DNA of 64,000 bases from Tsuneonella dongtanensis (GCF_001698205.1 NZ_CP016591.1:620001-684000); one strand, 5' to 3'. Shown: positions 1 to 9,496, numbered from the stretch's first letter. The notes: generated from the sequence alone by a model not told the origin. Numbers and translations are program-made.

Positions 1-1731
1 GTCGTCGTCGTGCGCTGCCAGGAAGACGAGATCGTCGACGGACGCTTCGCGCTCGATCGCCACAGGGGCCGAATACCCGCGGTTGATCGAAAGCACCGGC
101 TTCTCGGCGTAACCGGCGAACGACAGGGTCGCCTCGGCGCGATCGAGCACGACGAGTTCCTCGCCGCGATGCGTGCCGCTCTTGCGATCGAACAGGGCGA
201 GCCGCAGAGGAATGGGCATGGGCTTCTTGTCGGGCTGCCCCGGCGTCGGCGGAACCGACTGGCGAAGGGTGAGCGTCGCGGTCTCGCCTTCGTGCGCGAG
301 ATCGACCTCGACCTTCGGCGTGCCCGCCTGCGAATACCACAGGCGGAACTGGGTGAGGTCGAGGTCGGCCCCCTGCTCGATAGCAGTCACGAAATCCTCG
401 CAGGTCGCCGCCTCGCCATCGTGGCGCTGGAAGTAGAGGTCGGTGCCTTTCCGGAAGCGTTCGGGGCCCGCCATCGTTCGCATCATGCGGATGACTTCGG
501 CGCCCTTGTTGTAGATCGTCGAGGTGTAGAAGTTGCTGATCTCCCGGAACGAATCCGGCCGGACCGGATGCGCGAGCGGCCCGGAATCCTCGGGGAACTG
601 GACGCTGCGCAGAAGTCGCACGTCCTCGATCCGCTTGACCGCCTCGCCCTGCATGTCCTGGCTGAAGAGCTGGTCGCGCAGCACCGTGAAGCCTTCCTTC
701 AGCGATAGCTGGAACCAGTCGCGGCAGGTCACCCGGTTGCCCGACCAGTTGTGGAAGTATTCGTGGGCGATCACCCCTTCGATCCCGTCGTAGTCGCCGT
801 CGGTGGCTGTTTCGGGGTCGGCGAGGACGTACTTGGTGTTGAAGACGTTGAGACCCTTGTTCTCCATCGCCCCCATGTTGAAATCGCCGACCGCGACGAT
901 GTTGAAGACGTCGAGGTCGTATTCGCGGCCGAACACCTCCTCGTCCCATTTCATGCTCTTCTTAAGCGATTCCATCGCGTGCTCGGTGCGCGGCAGGTCC
1001 TCGGCCCGCACCCAGATCGCGAGCTCGACCTCGCGCCCGCTCATCGTGACGAAGGTGTCCTTGCGTGCCACGAGATCGCCGGCGACGAGCGCGAAGAGGT
1101 AGCTGGGCTTAGGCCACGGATCGTGCCACTCGGCCCAGTGCCATGCCTCCTTGACGCCGCCCTCGTCACCCTCGGCCACCTTGTTGCCGTTCGACAGGAG
1201 TACCGGGAAGAGGTCCTTGGGCCCCTCCATCCGCACGGTGAAGGTGCTGAGGACATCGGGCCGATCGGGGAAGAAGGCGATCCGCCGGAAGCCCTCGGCC
1301 TCGCACTGGGTGCACAGCATCCCGTTCGATGCATAGAGCCCCATCAGCTGGCTGTTCGCCGCGGGATCGATCTCGGTCGTCACGCGCACCTCGTGCGATC
1401 CGGGGGTGAGCGCGATCACGAGGTCGCCGTCATCCATCCGCCAGTCGTTCGCACCCTGTCCGTCGACCTCGACGGAAAGCGGCTCGAGTCCGTCGCCGGC
1501 AAGGCGAATCTCTTCGGCCGGGCTCGCATCGGGGTTGGGCTCGACGGCGAGTGTGCCGACCACCCGCGTCGAATCGACGCCGAGCGCGAACTCGAGCCGC
1601 GTCTGCGGCACCCGCCAGGGGAACGGCGTGTAGTCCTCGCGACGGATGACGGGCGGTTCCTTGGGCGGCGGCGGCGCATCGGCCATTTCGGGGTTGCCGT
1701 CCGGGGTCGATGGTGTGCGTGCAATATCCAT
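1..1731 (-). CDS. pepN: Aminopeptidase N (M1 family), 3' end cut by window edge
   Basis: Zinc metallopeptidase that removes N-terminal residues from peptides in the cytoplasm. The reverse-strand frame is open from an ATG at 1731 to the window edge, giving 577 codons of a family that is usually about 870 residues, so the C-terminal helical domain is missing. The exopeptidase motif GAMEN is at residues 287-291. The zinc site HEYFH is at 323-327, and the third ligand Glu346 follows at the expected 18-residue spacing. The N-terminal beta domain before it is intact. The gene is divergent from the SDR gene at 1784, with only 52 bases between the start codons. Identity is very secure from the motifs. 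Confidence 0.96.
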   Translation of the reverse strand, partial: MDIARTPSTPDGNPEMADAPPPPKEPPVIRREDYTPFPWRVPQTRLEFALGVDSTRVVGTLAVEPNPDASPAEEIRLAGDGLEPLSVEVDGQGANDWRMDDGDLVIALTPGSHEVRVTTEIDPAANSQLMGLYASNGMLCTQCEAEGFRRIAFFPDRPDVLSTFTVRMEGPKDLFPVLLSNGNKVAEGDEGGVKEAWHWAEWHDPWPKPSYLFALVAGDLVARKDTFVTMSGREVELAIWVRAEDLPRTEHAMESLKKSMKWDEEVFGREYDLDVFNIVAVGDFNMGAMENKGLNVFNTKYVLADPETATDGDYDGIEGVIAHEYFHNWSGNRVTCRDWFQLSLKEGFTVLRDQLFSQDMQGEAVKRIEDVRLLRSVQFPEDSGPLAHPVRPDSFREISNFYTSTIYNKGAEVIRMMRTMAGPERFRKGTDLYFQRHDGEAATCEDFVTAIEQGADLDLTQFRLWYSQAGTPKVEVDLAHEGETATLTLRQSVPPTPGQPDKKPMPIPLRLALFDRKSGTHRGEELVVLDRAEATLSFAGYAEKPVLSINRGYSAPVAIEREASVDDLVFLAAHDDD

Positions 1732-1783
1732 GGGTATCCGTTCGAACCTTATCGTCGGCCTGTCGAGCCGCTAAACGCACGAC

Positions 1784-2590
1784 ATGGGACTTATGTTCAT
1801 TTTCGGAATGGGGTTTTCGTCGAAAGCGATCGCCAGTCGGTTGAGCGGCTGGCGAATCGAGGCGACCGGGCGCGGCGGGACGGTCGCGTTCGACGACGAT
1901 TCCGCCGTGCGAAGGGCGCTTGCACGAGCGACCCATGTCCTGTCCTCCGTTCCGCCGGGGGAAGAAGGCGATCCCGTCCTCGATCGCTATGGCGATGCGC
2001 TTCGTCACGACTGGCTCGGCTACCTCTCGTCGACCGGTGTCTACGGCGATACCGGCGGGGCGTGGGTCGACGAATCGTCGCCGGTCGGCAGCGGTCGGCG
2101 ATCGGCGCGCGCGGAAGCCGACCTCGCCTGGCTCGCGAAAGGCGCGCGCGTTTTCAGGTTGCCGGGCATCTACGGCCCCGGCCGCTCACCTCTGGACAGG
2201 GTCCGCGAAGGGCGCGGCCACCGAATCGACATGCCGGGGCAAGTGTTCAGCCGGGTGCATGTCGATGACATCGCGAGCGGGGTGGTCGCTGCCTTGGATG
2301 CCGGGCCGGGTGCCTACAACCTCGCCGACGACCTCCCCGCCAGCGCTGCCGCGGTGACCGAGGAGGCCTGCCGCCTTCTCGGAATCGCGCCGCCACCGCT
2401 GCAGACGCTGGACGAAGCCGGCCTGTCCCCCATGGCGCGCGGGTTCTATGCGGAGAACCGGCGGGTCGCGAACGGCAAGGCGAAGCGGGTTCTCGGCTGG
2501 AGCCCGCAGTTCCCCACCTATCGGGAGGGGCTCGCCGCTATTCTGGCGACGGAGCGCTCGCTGGAGCCGGGGCCACTTGCCGCGCCCTGA
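1784..2590 (+). CDS. SDR-family NAD(P)-dependent epimerase/dehydratase-like protein
   Basis: A 268-residue extended-SDR protein of the YeeZ-like type. A Rossmann start (FGMGFSSKAIASRL) lies at about residues 7-20, and a YLSSTGVYGDTG segment at about 81-92 carries the Ser/Tyr expected near an SDR active site. A further ATG at 1793 is in frame and could be the true start. The substrate cannot be deduced. The gene is divergent from pepN. Its last 53 bases overlap the 3' end of the convergent EamA gene, so any transcription past either stop would make antisense RNA to the other. Confidence 0.85.
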   Translation: MGLMFIFGMGFSSKAIASRLSGWRIEATGRGGTVAFDDDSAVRRALARATHVLSSVPPGEEGDPVLDRYGDALRHDWLGYLSSTGVYGDTGGAWVDESSPVGSGRRSARAEADLAWLAKGARVFRLPGIYGPGRSPLDRVREGRGHRIDMPGQVFSRVHVDDIASGVVAALDAGPGAYNLADDLPASAAAVTEEACRLLGIAPPPLQTLDEAGLSPMARGFYAENRRVANGKAKRVLGWSPQFPTYREGLAAILATERSLEPGPLAAP

Positions 2591-3482
2591 GCGCCACCAC
2601 CATGCCGAGCACTGCGAGCGCCGCCCCGGCAATGGCGAGGCCCGACCAGCGATACCCTTCCAGCAAAGTGGAAATGGTCATCGCGATCACGATCACGAGC
2701 ACACCGTTGTAGGCTGCGCGGCCCGCTCCGAGCTCGCGCACGAGCTGATAGTAAAGCGGAAACGTCACCACGGTGCCGACAAGCGCAAGCCAGGCCGTCC
2801 CGGCCCAAAAAAGGGGCGCTGCAGGAACCTGCGGCGGCCCGACCATCGCCGAGGCAACGAGCACGTCGATCCCCACGCCGTAGAGGATCGACCACGAGAG
2901 CAGGCTGACCAGCGGAACGTCGCGCCCAGCCGGCCCGGCCTGCAACACGTTGGCGAGCGAAGCCGAAAGCATGCCGCCGAGGGCCAGAGCGGCGCCCCAC
3001 GCGACGTTGCCGCCGAGCGGGGCGGTGCGTGCCTCGTTGGCCAGAAGCAGGCCGATGCCCGCCAGCGCGATCGCACTGCCGATCATGAAACGACGCGTCA
3101 CCGGCTGGCCCAGCAGCAATCGCCCGAGGATTGCGTTCGTGACGAACATCATCCCGATGATGAGCGCCACGATGCCCGAGGTCAGGTGCTCCTCGCTCAG
3201 GTAGACGAAGGTGAAGTTGGCGCTGAACTGGAACAGCCCCATCGCTATCGCCAACCCATGCGCCCGGCGCGGCATGGCGAGCGACTTGCCGGTCAGCAGC
3301 GCCAGCGCGAACATCGCCGGAGCGGCGAGCGCGAAGCGATAGGCGACCGCCCATTGCGCCGGAACCTCGGCGATCTGGCCGCGGATGACGTACCAGGTCG
3401 AACCCCAGATGAGCGCGGTCAGCACGAAGGGCACCGCGATGCGCGGGCGCAGCAGCGCGTGCGGCGGTGCAGGATCGCTCAC
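2538..3482 (-). CDS. EamA/DMT-family transporter
   Basis: A 314-residue inner-membrane protein with about ten hydrophobic helices in two EamA repeats, typical of drug/metabolite exporters. The N-terminal segment FVLTALIWGSTWYVIRG is characteristic of the family. The frame is open far upstream, but the start I choose is the GTG at 3482. It overlaps the TGA of the threonine aldolase gene in a GTGA arrangement, which points to translational coupling. The substrate is unknown. Pairing with an aldolase that acts on hydroxy-amino acids makes amino-acid export a reasonable guess, but that is inference only. Confidence 0.88.
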   Translation of the reverse strand: MSDPAPPHALLRPRIAVPFVLTALIWGSTWYVIRGQIAEVPAQWAVAYRFALAAPAMFALALLTGKSLAMPRRAHGLAIAMGLFQFSANFTFVYLSEEHLTSGIVALIIGMMFVTNAILGRLLLGQPVTRRFMIGSAIALAGIGLLLANEARTAPLGGNVAWGAALALGGMLSASLANVLQAGPAGRDVPLVSLLSWSILYGVGIDVLVASAMVGPPQVPAAPLFWAGTAWLALVGTVVTFPLYYQLVRELGAGRAAYNGVLVIVIAMTISTLLEGYRWSGLAIAGAALAVLGMVVALRARQVAPAPASAPSPE

Positions 3483-4477
3483 AGGTTGGCGATCGCCGAG
3501 GCGAGGGCGCGGGCATCGCCGTCGCGCGTGTTCCACGCGGTGACGAAGCGCGCGGCGTCGGCGCCCCAGTCGTAGAAGCCGAAGCCTTGGGCGCGCAGCA
3601 CTTCGCGCTCGACGGCGGACAGGCGGACGAACAGTTCGTTGGCCTCGACAGGATGCATGAGCCGGTCGCCGCATGCGCCGGCGATCTCGGCCGCGGCGGC
3701 ATTGGCTGCGCGGGCGTTGGCCAGCCAGAGGTCGCCTTCGAGCATGGCCAGGAGCTGCGCGGCGAGGAACCGGCCCTTGGACTGCAGGTGGCCCGCCCGC
3801 TTGCGGCGATAGCGGGCCAGCGCCGCAGCGTCGGCATCCCGGAACACGATCGCCTCGGCGCTCATCGCCCCGTTCTTGACCATGCCGAAGCTGAGCGCGT
3901 CGCAGGGACCGGCGGCTTCGGCGGGCGAGCAACCGAGAAACGCGACCGCGTTGCCAAAGCGCGCACCGTCTACGTGGAAGCCGAGGCTGCGCTCCCTCGC
4001 CAGCGCGCCGAGGGCTGCCAGTTCCGCGGGCCGATAGCTCTGTCCGTATTCGCTCGCCTGCGTGACGCTGACCGCGTGCGGCTGGACCTGGTGCACGTCG
4101 TCGCGGATCGGATCGATAACGGCTCGCACCGCATCGGGTGTCAGCTTGGCGCCTTCGCCCTCCGCAAGGAGCAGCTTGGCGCCGTGGAGGTAGAATCCCG
4201 GTGCGCCTGCTTCGTCGACCTCGATGTGCGCCTCGCGGTGGCACACGACCCCGCCATGCGGCGGGCACATCGTCGCGAGGGCGAGGCAGTTGGCGGCGGT
4301 CCCCGTGGCGGCCCAGAGCACCGCGACCTCGTATCCGAAGATCGCGCCGAAAGCTTCGTCGAGCCGCTGGGAAAGGGCATCGTTGTCATAGGGCGCGTCG
4401 GCCTCGTCGGCAGCGCGCATCGCGTCCCACACGCGGGGATGAACGGCGGCGGCATTGTCCGAAAGGAACTGGCTCAT
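3479..4477 (-). CDS. Low-specificity L-threonine aldolase (beta-eliminating lyase family)
   Basis: A 332-residue PLP enzyme of fold type I, predicted to split L-threonine or L-allo-threonine into glycine and acetaldehyde. Visible landmarks are the phosphate-binding ATGTAAN segment (about 57-63), HVDGARFGNA (168-177) with the PLP-ring Asp170, and SFGMVKNG (196-203) with the Schiff-base candidate Lys201. Full family length. It is the first gene of a two-gene unit with the EamA transporter, whose GTG start overlaps this stop. The family also contains phenylserine aldolases and related lyases, so the exact substrate is not settled. Confidence 0.92.
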   Translation of the reverse strand: MSQFLSDNAAAVHPRVWDAMRAADEADAPYDNDALSQRLDEAFGAIFGYEVAVLWAATGTAANCLALATMCPPHGGVVCHREAHIEVDEAGAPGFYLHGAKLLLAEGEGAKLTPDAVRAVIDPIRDDVHQVQPHAVSVTQASEYGQSYRPAELAALGALARERSLGFHVDGARFGNAVAFLGCSPAEAAGPCDALSFGMVKNGAMSAEAIVFRDADAAALARYRRKRAGHLQSKGRFLAAQLLAMLEGDLWLANARAANAAAAEIAGACGDRLMHPVEANELFVRLSAVEREVLRAQGFGFYDWGADAARFVTAWNTRDGDARALASAIANL

Positions 4478-4527
4478 CGGAACGCCCCTAGCCGCGCTGG
4501 CGTTGAGCGCAAGAAGGAGACAACTGC

Positions 4528-4836
4528 ATGGCCATCGAAGGGCTCGAGATCACCCACACAGGCAACGAGGCGCACGGCGAATATCGCGCCACCGTTCCGG
4601 GTAGCGACAAGGTCGGCCGCCTCACCTGGCGCGCCAGGGGCGGGACACGGATCGCCGAACACACGATCGTTCCGCCCGAGATCGGCGGCCGTGGCGTCGC
4701 CGCTGCGCTGGTCGAGGAACTCGTCGCCGATGCCCGGCGCGAGGGTTTCACCGTGGTCCCGCAGTGCTCCTATGTCGAAGCCCAGTTCCGCCGGCACCCG
4801 GAATGGGCCGACCTCCTCGCCGCTACGCCGAGTTGA
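4528..4836 (+). CDS. Small GNAT-like N-acetyltransferase (YjdJ type)
   Basis: A 102-residue protein with a minimal Gcn5-related fold of the short YjdJ class. The segment EHTIVPPEIGGRGVAAALVEELVADARREG (split here: HTIVPPEIGGRGVA at about 45-58, then ALVEELVADARR) matches the acetyl-CoA pyrophosphate-binding loop and following helix. A clear AAGGAG ribosome binding site precedes the ATG. The last 14 bases overlap the convergent PH-domain gene. The acceptor is unknown. Confidence 0.82.
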   Translation: MAIEGLEITHTGNEAHGEYRATVPGSDKVGRLTWRARGGTRIAEHTIVPPEIGGRGVAAALVEELVADARREGFTVVPQCSYVEAQFRRHPEWADLLAATPS

Positions 4837-6325
4837 GGCGCGAGAAGTCGACCCCCGCGATGCTGTCGAGCACGGCATCGCGGATCTTTTTCGCGTCGGC
4901 CAATGGCACCGCTTCGAACGACATGGTGCCGCCCGCCAATCCGAGGTGCAGCGTCGCATAGCCGCCCCGGCGAGCCAGGGGCCCCTGCGCGATCTCGACG
5001 GACTGGAGTTTCACCCTGCTTGCGACGTCGAGCCGCGGCGCAAGCCAGCCATGCCTGGCGTAAACCTGCCGCACATCGAGCGCATGGCGGGCACGCCGCC
5101 AGCGAAAGTACTGGCCCGCGGCGATGACCGGCACGGCGAGCAAGGGCAGAATGGCGGCGACTGGGGCTGGCGACAACAGAAGACCGAGCGACGCGGCAAC
5201 CGGGACCGCCGCGCCGATGATCGCGCCATCGATATACGCGCGCTTGGCAGGCCGACGCCACTCGACCGACGCGTCGGGCAGCGTGAAACCCGCCGAACGG
5301 GCGATCGGTTCGAGTTCGTCCATCTGTCCGAACGGCGCGACGACGTGGCTGCCTGATCCACTGTCCTGTGCAAGGCTGACGAACTTGAGTGCGTGCCACC
5401 CGAACAGCCGACGCAACCAGCGTGTGCGCACCTCGACCGCCTGCACCCGGTGTGCGGGCATGACCACGTCGGTCTTGGTGAATAGTCCGCGCTGCCTGCG
5501 AAAGCCCTTGGCGGTGCGGGTGAGGACGAATCCCCAGTCGCGCGCGAAGGTACGAGCGAGACCGGTGACGAAACCGACGACCACAAGCGTCGAGATCGCC
5601 ATCCCCACTGCCGTAGCTTGCGCGAAGGGGCCCAGCCCTTGCAGCCAGTGACCCGGACCGTCGAGGCGCGCCTGCCAACCCTCCCAATCCCAGATGTCGA
5701 ACGGCAGGAAATCGTCGAACTGCTGTGCCGCGCCCGCTGCGATGGCGAAGGCGGCGAGGGAGAACTCGAACAGGCCGAACGTTGCAAGACGGCGCGGCGG
5801 CATCGCGAACAGCACTTCGCCGGACGGCTCCGCAGGAACGTCGCCCGCTGGTGCGGCGGCCGCCTCGTCGTCGCGACGCTCGCGGACCAGTTCCCGCAGC
5901 GCTTCACCCTCGGCGATCGGCAACCAGGTAAGCGCAAGCTCGTCTGCCCCGCCTGCCCCGGTCTCGAACTTGACCTGCGCCAGCCCGAGCGCCCGCGCGA
6001 GCAGGGGTTGTTCGAGACTGACATCCTGGATTCGCTCGTAGGGGACCGATCGCGCCGCGCGACTCAGCACTCCGGTCTCGACCCTGATATCCTCGGCCCC
6101 GACGACGTAGGTCGTGCGCCACCACTTGAGGACCGCCACGATCCCGCCGATCGCGACCGCCAGCACGGCGATACCGGCGAAGAACCCGATGCCCGACAGT
6201 TCGTCACGCAGGCCATAGGCGCCAGCGACCGCGGGCAGCAGCGACTTGCGGATATCCGACAGCGCGCTGACCAGCATGCCCAGCGGCGCGGTACGGCGCG
6301 GCCCGGCTTCGGCCGTTTCGCTCAC
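4823..6325 (-). CDS. PH-domain membrane protein, YdbT-like
   Basis: A 500-residue inner-membrane protein with repeated bacterial PH (bPH2) modules. Each pairs a hydrophobic hairpin with a beta-rich segment, for example TYVVGAEDIRVETGVLSR near residue 60, followed by the SVPYERIQDVSLEQ stretch. Two more such units follow. The open frame runs further upstream, but the GTG at 6325 is chosen because it overlaps the TGA of the YdbS-like gene (GTGA). YdbS/YdbT pairs are widespread in bacteria and their role is unknown, with membrane or envelope stress suggested. Convergent with the small acetyltransferase gene by 14 bases. Confidence 0.87.
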   Translation of the reverse strand: MSETAEAGPRRTAPLGMLVSALSDIRKSLLPAVAGAYGLRDELSGIGFFAGIAVLAVAIGGIVAVLKWWRTTYVVGAEDIRVETGVLSRAARSVPYERIQDVSLEQPLLARALGLAQVKFETGAGGADELALTWLPIAEGEALRELVRERRDDEAAAAPAGDVPAEPSGEVLFAMPPRRLATFGLFEFSLAAFAIAAGAAQQFDDFLPFDIWDWEGWQARLDGPGHWLQGLGPFAQATAVGMAISTLVVVGFVTGLARTFARDWGFVLTRTAKGFRRQRGLFTKTDVVMPAHRVQAVEVRTRWLRRLFGWHALKFVSLAQDSGSGSHVVAPFGQMDELEPIARSAGFTLPDASVEWRRPAKRAYIDGAIIGAAVPVAASLGLLLSPAPVAAILPLLAVPVIAAGQYFRWRRARHALDVRQVYARHGWLAPRLDVASRVKLQSVEIAQGPLARRGGYATLHLGLAGGTMSFEAVPLADAKKIRDAVLDSIAGVDFSRLNSA

Positions 6326-6813
6326 ACCGTCTCGCGCTTGATGTGCGTGCGGATCGTCTCGCGCATCGCAGCGGCGTCGTCTGTAGCAAGACCGGGTAGC
6401 GATACGCTGGCGTTGTGCGTGCCCGCGGTGTGGACGACCAGCGTGGACAGGCCGAACGCGCGTTCCAGGGGGCCCTGCGTCACGTCGATGTGCTGGACGC
6501 GCCCGAATGGCACCACGGTATCGGATCGGAACCATAGGCCGCGCGCCACCCGCAACCGGTCCGCGCCGAGATCGTACCCGCGCGCGGCATGGCGGCGCAG
6601 CGGCACCCGCGCGATGGCCCATGCCGCGAGGAGCAAGACCGGAGCGAGGAATGCGCCGCGTGGCAACAGGTCCGCCGATTCGAGAACCAGCGAGGCGATG
6701 ACGAAAGGCACCGTCATGATCGCCGCCTGCGTGCGCAGCAGTTTGACGTGATTCGGCGCCAGCGGCGTCAGCGCGCGATCGTTATCGGCGATGGCGATGG
6801 GGTCCCCGTCCAT
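6322..6813 (-). CDS. PH-domain membrane protein, YdbS-like
   Basis: A 163-residue protein with two transmembrane helices (about residues 34-50 and 56-70) followed by one bPH2 domain, including YDLGADRLRVARGLWFR and VVPFGRVQHIDVTQGPLER, the usual signature. It is the first gene of the YdbS/YdbT pair and ends in a 4-base overlap with the larger partner. The two are likely to form a complex in the inner membrane. That is inferred from conserved pairing, not shown by the sequence itself. Confidence 0.86.
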   Translation of the reverse strand: MDGDPIAIADNDRALTPLAPNHVKLLRTQAAIMTVPFVIASLVLESADLLPRGAFLAPVLLLAAWAIARVPLRRHAARGYDLGADRLRVARGLWFRSDTVVPFGRVQHIDVTQGPLERAFGLSTLVVHTAGTHNASVSLPGLATDDAAAMRETIRTHIKRETV

Positions 6814-6881
6814 GGTGCGTTACATGGATAATACGCCCAGACGATGCAAGGCGAAATAACCGTTGGTCCGGCTGATATCGA

Positions 6882-6956
6882 TGGTGCTGCTGGAGAGGAT
6901 TGAACTCTCGGCCTCACCCTTACCAAGGGTGTGCTCTACCACTGAGCTACAGCAGC
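6882..6956 (-). tRNA. tRNA-Thr (anticodon GGU)
   Basis: The reverse strand folds into a complete cloverleaf. The acceptor stem GCTGCTG pairs with CAGCAGC, a CACCC/GGGTG anticodon stem surrounds loop TTGGTAA (anticodon GGT), and the T arm reads GAGAGTTCAATCCTCTC. The 3' ACCA is encoded in the DNA. It decodes ACC and ACU. Confidence 0.97.
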
Positions 6957-7066
6957 TTGAACCATCGGTCGGTCCCCGGCGCACGTCGCGGCTGCGGGGA
7001 GCGGGCGCGCCTTACAGTGCGGCACTCCCTTGTCAAGCGTTGCCGGGCGTAGCAAGCGTTCGCGCC

Positions 7067-7222
7067 ATGACCGGTCCTGCCGACAAGACGACCCGCGAAG
7101 AGCGCCTGGCCGCCAAGCTGCGCGAGAACCTGCGCAAGCGAAAGGCGCAATCACGCGCGATGACCTCGCACGGGGCAGTCGAGGAGAAACCGAGCCTTTC
7201 CAAAGACGGGGAGCAAGGCTAG
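7067..7222 (+). CDS. Small charged conserved-looking protein, function unknown
   Basis: A 51-residue ORF. The N-terminal half is strongly charged and probably one helix (KTTREERLAAKLRENLRKRK at about residues 7-26); the rest is polar. No signal or membrane segment. It lies between tRNA-Thr and gpmA and ends 39 bases before the chosen gpmA start, so the two may share a message. No clear ribosome binding site is visible. I regard it as a probable real gene because basic 50-residue proteins of this style are common in sphingomonads, but no function can be assigned. Confidence 0.55.
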   Translation: MTGPADKTTREERLAAKLRENLRKRKAQSRAMTSHGAVEEKPSLSKDGEQG

Positions 7223-7261
7223 GGGCGGGTGCTCCCGACGCCTTTCGCGGAGCCGCATCGC

Positions 7262-7948
7262 TTGTCCACGCTGATCCTCATCCGCCACGGCCAGAGCCGC
7301 TGGAACCTCGAGAACCGCTTCACCGGCTGGTGGGACGTCGACCTGACCGAAAAGGGCGTCGCCGAGGCGATCGCCGCGGGCGAGCTTCTCGCCGAGAAAG
7401 GCGTGCTGCCGACGGTTGCGTTCACTTCGCTCCAGACGCGCGCGATCAAGACGCTGCATCTCGCGCTCGAGGCCTGCGGGCGGTTGTGGATCCCCGAAAC
7501 CAAGGACTGGCGCCTGAACGAGCGGCACTACGGCGGCCTCACCGGTCTCGACAAGGCGGAGACCGCTGCCCGCCACGGCGACGAACAGGTCCACATCTGG
7601 CGCCGGAGTTTCGACGTTCCGCCGCCGGACATGGAACCCGGGAGCGAGTTCGACCTCAGCGCCGACCCGCGTTACGCCGGCATAGCGGTGCCGCGCACCG
7701 AGAGCCTCAAGCTCACCATCGAGCGCGTCCTGCCGTACTGGGAAAGCGCGATCCTGCCGCAGCTTGCCGCAGGCGAGACCGTGGTCGTCGCCGCGCACGG
7801 CAATTCGCTGCGCGCGCTCGTCAAGCACCTGTCGGACATTTCCGACGAGGATATCACCGGGCTGGAAATCCCCACCGGGCAGCCGATCGTCTATCGCTTC
7901 GATGATGCCATGACGCCGGGCGAGCGGCGCTACCTCAAGGACACCTGA
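7262..7948 (+). CDS. gpmA: 2,3-bisphosphoglycerate-dependent phosphoglycerate mutase
   Basis: Glycolytic enzyme that interconverts 3- and 2-phosphoglycerate. The phospho-histidine motif [10 protein letters not shown] is at the N terminus (His9), ERHYGGL follows mid-protein, and [13 protein letters not shown] carries the second catalytic histidine. I choose a TTG start at 7262. It gives the usual 228 residues beginning [10 protein letters not shown], and GGAG lies 9 bases upstream. A GTG at 7229 would add 11 residues and is the alternative. It is followed after one base by purE, so it heads a long forward run of housekeeping genes. Confidence 0.95.
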   Translation: MSTLILIRHGQSRWNLENRFTGWWDVDLTEKGVAEAIAAGELLAEKGVLPTVAFTSLQTRAIKTLHLALEACGRLWIPETKDWRLNERHYGGLTGLDKAETAARHGDEQVHIWRRSFDVPPPDMEPGSEFDLSADPRYAGIAVPRTESLKLTIERVLPYWESAILPQLAAGETVVVAAHGNSLRALVKHLSDISDEDITGLEIPTGQPIVYRFDDAMTPGERRYLKDT

Positions 7949-7949
7949 G

Positions 7950-8441
7950 ATGGCCCCCAAGCGCGCAGACGTCGCAATCGTGATGGGAAGCCAGTCCGAC
8001 TGGGCGACCATGAAATGCGCCGCCGAGGTGCTGGACGAACTCGGCGTGAGCTACGAGGCGCGGATCGTCTCGGCGCATCGCACGCCCGACCGGCTGCACC
8101 AGTTCGGCAAGACCGCGCACGAGCAGGGGTTCAAGGTCGTGGTGGCGGGCGCTGGCGGTGCGGCGCACCTCCCGGGCATGATCGCCGCGCTGACCCACCT
8201 GCCGGTGCTCGGCGTGCCGGTGAAGTCGAAGGCGCTCAAGGGCCTCGATAGCCTTCTGTCGATCGTCCAGATGCCCGCCGGGGTACCGACGGGCACGCTC
8301 GCCATCGGGGAGCCGGGGGCAACCAATGCCGGGCTGCTTGCCGCGGCAATCCTCGCGCTGTCGGACGAAGGCCTGTCGCAGCGGCTTCGCGACTGGCGCG
8401 CGGCGCGCACTGCCGCCGTCGGCGAGGTACCGGAAGACTGA
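7950..8441 (+). CDS. purE: N5-carboxyaminoimidazole ribonucleotide mutase
   Basis: Class I PurE, 163 residues, which moves the carboxyl group of N5-CAIR to give CAIR in purine synthesis. The phosphate-binding [10 protein letters not shown] segment is at about residues 12-21, SAHRTPDR at about 42-49, and the [11 protein letters not shown] loop at about 67-77. Full length. The TGA shares its last base with the ATG of purK, which supplies the N5-CAIR substrate. Confidence 0.97.
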   Translation: MAPKRADVAIVMGSQSDWATMKCAAEVLDELGVSYEARIVSAHRTPDRLHQFGKTAHEQGFKVVVAGAGGAAHLPGMIAALTHLPVLGVPVKSKALKGLDSLLSIVQMPAGVPTGTLAIGEPGATNAGLLAAAILALSDEGLSQRLRDWRAARTAAVGEVPED

Positions 8442-9496
8442 TGCTGCGGGTCGGGGGGACCATCGGCATTCTCGGCGGCGGCCAGCTCGGCCGGATGCTT
8501 GCGCTGGCAGCCGCGCCTCTCGGATACCGATGCCATATCTATACGCCCGAGCGCGACAGCGTGGCGGCGGAGGTTGCCGCTGAGGTCACCGTGGCGCCGT
8601 TCACCGATCCCCTCGCGCTGGCGCGCTTCGCCGATGCCTGCGACGCGATCACGTTCGAGTGGGAGAACGTACCCACCGCGCCCTTGCAGTTCCTCGGCGA
8701 CCGGATCGCACCCGGATTGCGCGCGCTCGAGACGGCGCAGGACCGGCTCAGGGAAAAGCGCTTCGTGGAGGGGCTCGGCGGACGGCCCGCACCGTTCGCC
8801 CCGGTCGATTCGCCCGAGGATCTCGCCCGCGCGATCGACCGGATCGGCACCCCCGGCGTGCTCAAGACCGCGCGCGACGGTTACGACGGCAAGGGCCAGT
8901 GGCGGATCGGTTCCGCCCGCGATGCCGAAGCGATCCGACTGCCGCAGGCGTCGTGCGTCTACGAAGGGTGGGTCGAGTATGAGGCCGAATTCTCGGTGAT
9001 CCTCGTGCGCGCCGGCGATGGCGAGGTGCGGTTCTGGGATACGACCGAGAACCGGCACGATGGCGGCATCCTCGCGCACACGCTGTGGCCGCCTTGCGCG
9101 GCGGTCTCGGCGCAAGTCGGCGCGGCACGCGAGCTTGCGGGCAAGGTCGCCGAGGCGCTCGGCTATGTCGGGGTCCTGACGCTCGAATTCTTCGCGACGA
9201 AGGATGGACCGGTGTTCAACGAGATGGCCCCGCGGGTCCACAACTCGGGCCACTGGACCATCGAGGGCGCGGCGACGAGCCAGTTCGAAAACCACATGCG
9301 CGCCGTCGCCGGGCTGCCGCTCGGGGACACTGCGACCGTGGTCAGCCGCGCGGTCATGGACAACCTGATCGGCGATGTTTCGCAAGCCCATGCCGTTCTC
9401 TCCGACCCGGCGGCGCACCTTCATCTCTACGGCAAGTCCGAAGCGCGCGAGGGGCGCAAGATGGGCCATGTGACGCGGACATGGCACGCAGCGTAA
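8441..9496 (+). CDS. purK: N5-carboxyaminoimidazole ribonucleotide synthase
   Basis: ATP-grasp enzyme of 351 residues that makes N5-CAIR from AIR, bicarbonate and ATP. It begins with the nucleotide-fold segment GTIGILGGGQLGRM (about 5-18). The ATP-grasp domain includes TARDGYDGKGQW and the metal-binding NEMAPRVHNSGHWT segment near residue 260. It starts one base into the purE stop and its end overlaps folA by 16 bases. PurE and PurK act in sequence, so the tight coupling is functionally sensible. Confidence 0.97.
   Translation: MLRVGGTIGILGGGQLGRMLALAAAPLGYRCHIYTPERDSVAAEVAAEVTVAPFTDPLALARFADACDAITFEWENVPTAPLQFLGDRIAPGLRALETAQDRLREKRFVEGLGGRPAPFAPVDSPEDLARAIDRIGTPGVLKTARDGYDGKGQWRIGSARDAEAIRLPQASCVYEGWVEYEAEFSVILVRAGDGEVRFWDTTENRHDGGILAHTLWPPCAAVSAQVGAARELAGKVAEALGYVGVLTLEFFATKDGPVFNEMAPRVHNSGHWTIEGAATSQFENHMRAVAGLPLGDTATVVSRAVMDNLIGDVSQAHAVLSDPAAHLHLYGKSEAREGRKMGHVTRTWHAA

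Noticed and set aside
751-2268. Long open forward frame of 505 codons opposite the aminopeptidase gene
   Set aside because: It is the antisense shadow of the pepN and SDR coding regions. The composition is Arg/Asp/Val-rich with no domain, and the reverse strand shows clear GAMEN and HExxH motifs.
2448-3575. Forward frame of 375 codons opposite the EamA transporter
   Set aside because: Low-complexity Arg/His-rich translation typical of antisense high-GC frames; the reverse strand encodes a normal ten-helix transporter.
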